Source: Stenotrophomonas maltophilia D457
Lineage (GTDB): Bacteria; Pseudomonadota; Gammaproteobacteria; Xanthomonadales; Xanthomonadaceae
DNA length: 64,000 bases
Assembly: GCF_000284595.1 (NCBI RefSeq)
Contig: NC_017671.1
Span: forward strand, 2,637,001-2,701,000
Direction: 5' to 3'
Positions 60,384 through 64,000 of the stretch are shown one piece after another. Positions within the stretch are counted from its first letter, which is position 1; every line of letters starts with the position of its first letter. The position numbers and the translations under genes are program-made. Under the pieces are notes generated by a model. That model searched no databases, had not been told where the DNA came from, and saw nothing but the letters and a program-made list of their open reading frames with translations.

Positions 60384-62224
60384 TGCCCGGCCCTGCGGCG
60401 CGTGACGCTCAGGCGCGCCACGCGCGCATCGGCCGCGTCAGCATCCCACGTCGGCGGCAGGCGGCGGCGCCAGTTGGGATGGCCGCCGACGGTGCCTGGC
60501 AGGTTCACCTGTGCGCGACCGCCCAGCGCGTCTTCCAGCGGCAGCAACGCCAGCCGGGACGCCGCGTGGGCGACCAGAGACAACGCCCTGGCGTCCAGCG
60601 GCGCGCCCTCGCCGCCAACCACCGCAGACAGTGCCTGCGCGTCGCTGGCACGCGCGCGCAGTGCCGCTGGCAGATCCGCCAGCTCACCCAGGCGTGCGCG
60701 CCAGCGCAGGTCACGCCCGCGCAGCCAACCGGCCAGCGGTGGCAGGTCATGGGTGGAGGGCATGGCCACTGCATCGCGGCGCCACTGCGGCGCCGGCAGG
60801 AAGCGCGCGCCGTTGCGGGCGAACGGCAGCACCTCGATGCCCAGAATGCCCCGGGCTGCCAGCCGCTGGCGCATGCCCGGCGGAACCACGCCCAGGTCTT
60901 CGCCGATCAGCACGCAGCGATGCCGCCAGGACTCCAGCACCAGCAGGTTGATCAGATCATCGAAAGGATAGCGCAGGTACACGCCCTGCCCGGCGCCCGC
61001 GCCACGGGGCAACACCCACAGCCGCAGCAGGCCCAGGATGTGATCGATGCGCAGGCCTCCGCGGCCGGCCATCACGGCGCGCAGCACGCGAAGGTAGGGT
61101 GCGAAGCCCTCGCGCTGCAACGCCATCGGTGACCAGCTGGTGATGCCCCAGGCCTGGCCGAGCGGATTGAACGCGTCCGGCGGCGCCCCCAGCTCAAGTC
61201 CCTGCAGCAGATCAGCACCCCCGGTGCGTGCCTCCACGCCCTGCGGCGCGCAGCCCACGGCCAGGTCGGCAATCAACCCGATCGAAGCGCCCTCGTCGCG
61301 CAGCGTGGCGTGTACCTGCGCCCAGCCCTGCTGTGCCAACCACTGCGCAAACGCATGGTCGTCCGCGCTGCCGGTGAACCGGTCGGCGGCATGCTGGCAA
61401 TAGTGCCGCAGCGGATCGCCCTGCATGGCACGCCAGGTTTCGATCTGCGCGTGCTGCGACGGTGCCTGCGCTGCAATCCATTGGCGAACCTGCCGTATCC
61501 AGCGCCACTTCACTGCCGCCGAGTGCGGCCAGTCGATGCGACGTGCGGCAGTCCCCGCTTCCACCGCCGCCGCCAGCGCCTCGTCCCCGCCCAGCACGCT
61601 GTTGGCGGCATCGGGCAATACCTGCGGCAGGGAGACCTGCAGCGGGTCGAGCCAGCGCCGGTCGCTGGGCGAATAGGGGCTGTAGCCTGGGCCCGGTGGC
61701 ATGCCCGCGTGCAGCGGGCTCAACGCCAGTGCGTCGCCGCTGTGCCGGTGCAGCAGCTCGCTCCATCGTGCACAGCCGGCACTGTCACCGATGCCGGCAT
61801 CACCGGGCGCGCGCAGGCTGTAGACCTGCGCCGACAGGCCCCAGCCGCGCAGCGTGCCCCGCGGCCACCAGGCACGCTGTGGCGCCACCGCAACCGCCTG
61901 TTGCTGGTCGCCCCGGCGCCACTGCCAGTAGCCCGGCTGGTCCGGCACGCGCCAGCGGCCCTGCGCATCGGCACGGGCGGGCAACGCTGCGCCCTGCTCA
62001 TCCACCCAGCACGCTGCACCGGCTGCCTCCGGCATCACCAGCAGCTGTCCGCAGCAGGCCGTGCGCAGGCCAGCGTGCTCGGGCACCGCCTCGCACTGCA
62101 GCCCCTCCAGCACGGCGCGCAGCACGTCCGGTGCGACCTCGCGCGCGGCACCGGCCACGTCGGTCCAGCGGACCAGCAGGCCCGCACGGCGGGCCGTCTC
62201 CCGCACCGCTGCATCCGTATTCAT
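60380..62224 (-). CDS. malQ: 4-alpha-glucanotransferase MalQ
   Basis: 614 residues from the ATG at 62224, overlapping the treZ stop. GH77 signatures: SLRAPGDAGIGDSAG, YSPYSPSDRRWLDPL, GLRIDHILGLLRLWVLPRGA with the nucleophile Asp, VLIGEDLGVVPPGMRQRLAA and MPSTHDLPPLAGWLRG. It disproportionates maltodextrins, feeding chains of suitable length to TreY or recycling the products of GlgX. Confidence 0.95.
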   Translation of the reverse strand: MNTDAAVRETARRAGLLVRWTDVAGAAREVAPDVLRAVLEGLQCEAVPEHAGLRTACCGQLLVMPEAAGAACWVDEQGAALPARADAQGRWRVPDQPGYWQWRRGDQQQAVAVAPQRAWWPRGTLRGWGLSAQVYSLRAPGDAGIGDSAGCARWSELLHRHSGDALALSPLHAGMPPGPGYSPYSPSDRRWLDPLQVSLPQVLPDAANSVLGGDEALAAAVEAGTAARRIDWPHSAAVKWRWIRQVRQWIAAQAPSQHAQIETWRAMQGDPLRHYCQHAADRFTGSADDHAFAQWLAQQGWAQVHATLRDEGASIGLIADLAVGCAPQGVEARTGGADLLQGLELGAPPDAFNPLGQAWGITSWSPMALQREGFAPYLRVLRAVMAGRGGLRIDHILGLLRLWVLPRGAGAGQGVYLRYPFDDLINLLVLESWRHRCVLIGEDLGVVPPGMRQRLAARGILGIEVLPFARNGARFLPAPQWRRDAVAMPSTHDLPPLAGWLRGRDLRWRARLGELADLPAALRARASDAQALSAVVGGEGAPLDARALSLVAHAASRLALLPLEDALGGRAQVNLPGTVGGHPNWRRRLPPTWDADAADARVARLSVTRRRAGQ

Positions 62225-63939
62225 GCGGCGACCCAGCAGGCCAGCACGCCGCCGCCTGCCGGCAGCATCCCGGCAGCGTCCGGCCCCACGACGCACTCGC
62301 CGGCCGGCACCGCATGCGCCACCGGCACAGGGCCCACGTTGATCGCGATCCACCATTGGCCCGATGGCAACTGCCAGCCCGCCTGCACCGCGCCTTGGCC
62401 CAGCACGCGCGCGCCCAGCGACCGCGCCTGCAGCAGGCCCGGCTGCAGATAGCGCCTGCGCAGGCCGAGGAACTCACCCGTGCAGCGCAGCCAGTGCTGC
62501 GACCAGGGACCATCGCCGGGCGGCGGCGTGTACGACGCCTGCAGGGTCGCCGCATCGTTCGGGTCCGGAATACGCGCTCGCGCGGCGGCGTCGGCAAAGG
62601 CGCTGAAACCAGCGAACTCACGGCGACGCCCTTCGCGCACCGCCTCGTCCAGCGGCGGCGCGTAGTCGGTGAAGAACAGGAAGGGCGATTGCGCCTGCCA
62701 CGGCTCGCCCATGAACAGCAGCGGGATCATCGGCGTCAGCAGGGTCAGCGCCAGCGCCGCGCGCAGCGGCGCAGGATCGGTCAGCATCGACAGGCGCTCG
62801 CCGAAAGCGCGGTTGCCCACCTGGTCATGGTTCTGCGCGAATACCACAAAACGCGCGGGCGACAGGTCGGCGCTGGGTTCGCCGCGGGGGTCGCCGCGCA
62901 GGTCCGGTTCACCCTGCCAGGCGAATCCCTCGGCCAGGCAGCGCGCCAGCAGTGCTTCGGCGCGACCGGCATAGGCCGCGTAATAGCCTTCCTGCTCGCC
63001 GGTCAGCATCACGTGCAGCGCATTGTGGAAGTCATCGTTCCACTGCCCCTGGTAGGCGCCGCGCAGCCACCGCGCCTGGTTGCGCTCGTTCTCCAGCACC
63101 AGGTGCGCGTGCGGGGCCACCGCACGTACCTCATCGGCCAGCTGCTGCAGGAAACGGTCATCGTCAATGGCGTGCACCGCGTCCAGGCGCAGGCCATCGA
63201 AGCCGTAGTCGCGCAACCACATCAGCGCGTTGTCGATGAAAAAGCGCCGCACCCAGGGCTGGCAGAAGTCGATGGCCTCGCCCCACGGCGTGCTGCGGTC
63301 GTCACGGAAGAACCCGCGCGCGTAGTCGCGCAGGTGGTTGCCCTGGGGTCCGAAGTGGTTGTAGACCACATCCAGCAGCACCGACAGCCCTGCATCGTGC
63401 GCCGCTTCGATGAAGGCCCTCAGCGCTGCCGGCCCGCCATAGGCATGGGCCGGCGCATACGGGAACACGCCGTCGTAGCCCCAGTTGCGCTGGCCGGGAA
63501 ACTGCGCGACCGGCATCAGTTCAATGGCGGTGATGCCCAGCGCGGCCAGCATCGGCAGTTGCGCGGTCAACGCCGCGAAGCCGCCCCCGGCCTCGATATG
63601 CACCTCATAGATCACCAGGTCCTGCCAGGCATGCCCCTGCCAGGCAGGCCGTGCTGCCTCCGTATCCAGCACCACCGCGCTGTCGCCGTCGATGCCGTCC
63701 GGCTGCCAGCGCGAGGCCGGGTCGGGCACGTCCTGGCCAGAAGGCAGGCGGAACCGGTAGCGGTCGCCATGCGATGCCGGTACTCGCAGCCAGTGGCAGC
63801 CGTCCGGGTCGCGCTGCATCGGCCGCTGGGTGCCTTGCAGGCACAGCGCCATCGTCCTTGCGCCCGGTGCCCACACGCGGAACTCCACCCCGTCACCGGC
63901 CACCGGCCAAGCGCCCAGGCGCGGGGCCACTGTGGTCAT
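62221..63939 (-). CDS. treZ: Malto-oligosyltrehalose trehalohydrolase TreZ
   Basis: 572 residues, GH13_10 with a CBM48 N-terminus (DGVEFRVWAPGARTMALCLQ). Barrel motifs are SVLLDVVYNHFGPQGNHL, the nucleophile in DGLRLDAVHAIDDDRFLQ, the acid/base in LVLENERNQARWLRGAYQGQ and VVFAQNHDQVGNRAFGE. It releases trehalose from the TreY product. The start overlaps the glgB stop (ATGA). Confidence 0.95.
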   Translation of the reverse strand: MTTVAPRLGAWPVAGDGVEFRVWAPGARTMALCLQGTQRPMQRDPDGCHWLRVPASHGDRYRFRLPSGQDVPDPASRWQPDGIDGDSAVVLDTEAARPAWQGHAWQDLVIYEVHIEAGGGFAALTAQLPMLAALGITAIELMPVAQFPGQRNWGYDGVFPYAPAHAYGGPAALRAFIEAAHDAGLSVLLDVVYNHFGPQGNHLRDYARGFFRDDRSTPWGEAIDFCQPWVRRFFIDNALMWLRDYGFDGLRLDAVHAIDDDRFLQQLADEVRAVAPHAHLVLENERNQARWLRGAYQGQWNDDFHNALHVMLTGEQEGYYAAYAGRAEALLARCLAEGFAWQGEPDLRGDPRGEPSADLSPARFVVFAQNHDQVGNRAFGERLSMLTDPAPLRAALALTLLTPMIPLLFMGEPWQAQSPFLFFTDYAPPLDEAVREGRRREFAGFSAFADAAARARIPDPNDAATLQASYTPPPGDGPWSQHWLRCTGEFLGLRRRYLQPGLLQARSLGARVLGQGAVQAGWQLPSGQWWIAINVGPVPVAHAVPAGECVVGPDAAGMLPAGGGVLACWVAA

Positions 63940-64000
63940 GCATCAACCTGCAGGTAGAGCGTGGACAGCGGCGGCAGCGTGAGCCGCAGCGACTGCGCGT
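63936..64000 (-). CDS. glgB: 1,4-alpha-glucan branching enzyme GlgB, C-terminal end
   Basis: Only the last 21 codons are in the window, reading AQSLRLTLPPLSTLYLQVDA before TGA at 63936-63938. The strand pattern SLRLTLPPLSTLYL is the closing beta-strand of GlgB-type enzymes, and glgB commonly precedes treZ. The identification rests on this short tail and context. It overlaps treZ by 2 bases of the stop/start ATGA. Confidence 0.65.
   Translation of the reverse strand, partial: AQSLRLTLPPLSTLYLQVDA

Overview
The window is high-GC gammaproteobacterial DNA, most likely a Stenotrophomonas chromosome (Xanthomonadaceae). The reasons are the codon-position GC bias, protein families typical of xanthomonads, and many intergenic palindromes that begin with GTAG, which match the SMAG (Stenotrophomonas maltophilia GTAG) REP family. 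I see no rRNA or tRNA gene, CRISPR array, prophage or insertion sequence.

Layout. 1-7.2 kb: the 5' part of a GH92 mannosidase-like gene, a small hypothetical gene, a host-attachment/thioredoxin pair, a ProP-type MFS transporter, a Phd antitoxin-zeta toxin pair with a perfect 20-bp palindrome in its promoter, and a response regulator-HWE kinase pair. 7.3-14.5 kb: a probable heme-acquisition locus made of an ECF sigma factor, a FecR-type anti-sigma factor, a TonB-dependent receptor with an STN domain, a secreted hemophilin-like protein, and a Slam-type (type XI secretion) outer-membrane protein broken by an in-frame amber codon. 14.6-17.8 kb: a LysR regulator divergent from a pirin, isochorismatase-family and OsmC-like operon.

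17.8-53.3 kb: the main system. It contains an STN+TonB_C signal protein, an ECF sigma and a FecR-like anti-sigma (VreA/VreI/VreR-like); a nearly complete type II secretion system split into gspG-K-L-M-D-E-F and gspC/gspH-I-J; a DING/PstS-like protein; a 4127-residue TpsA exoprotein with its TpsB transporter; an ExbB-ExbD-TonB energy module (ExbB fused to a LamG-type domain, TonB apparently frameshifted); a porin; and three Phd-fold proteins. This content matches what I recall of the Pseudomonas aeruginosa PUMA3 locus (vreAIR, hxc T2SS, lapAB, pdtA, phdA, pdtB, exbB2D2), which is induced by phosphate starvation. A PhoB-box-like cluster lies in front of tpsB. The working model is that phosphate limitation, through PhoB and a VreI-like sigma factor, switches on two secretion routes and their cargo.

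53.4-64 kb: a repeat-rich intergenic region, an Lrp-type regulator divergent from azlCD (branched-chain amino-acid export), and a tightly overlapping glycogen/trehalose operon read on the minus strand as glgB (partial)-treZ-malQ-treY-DUF2934-glgX.
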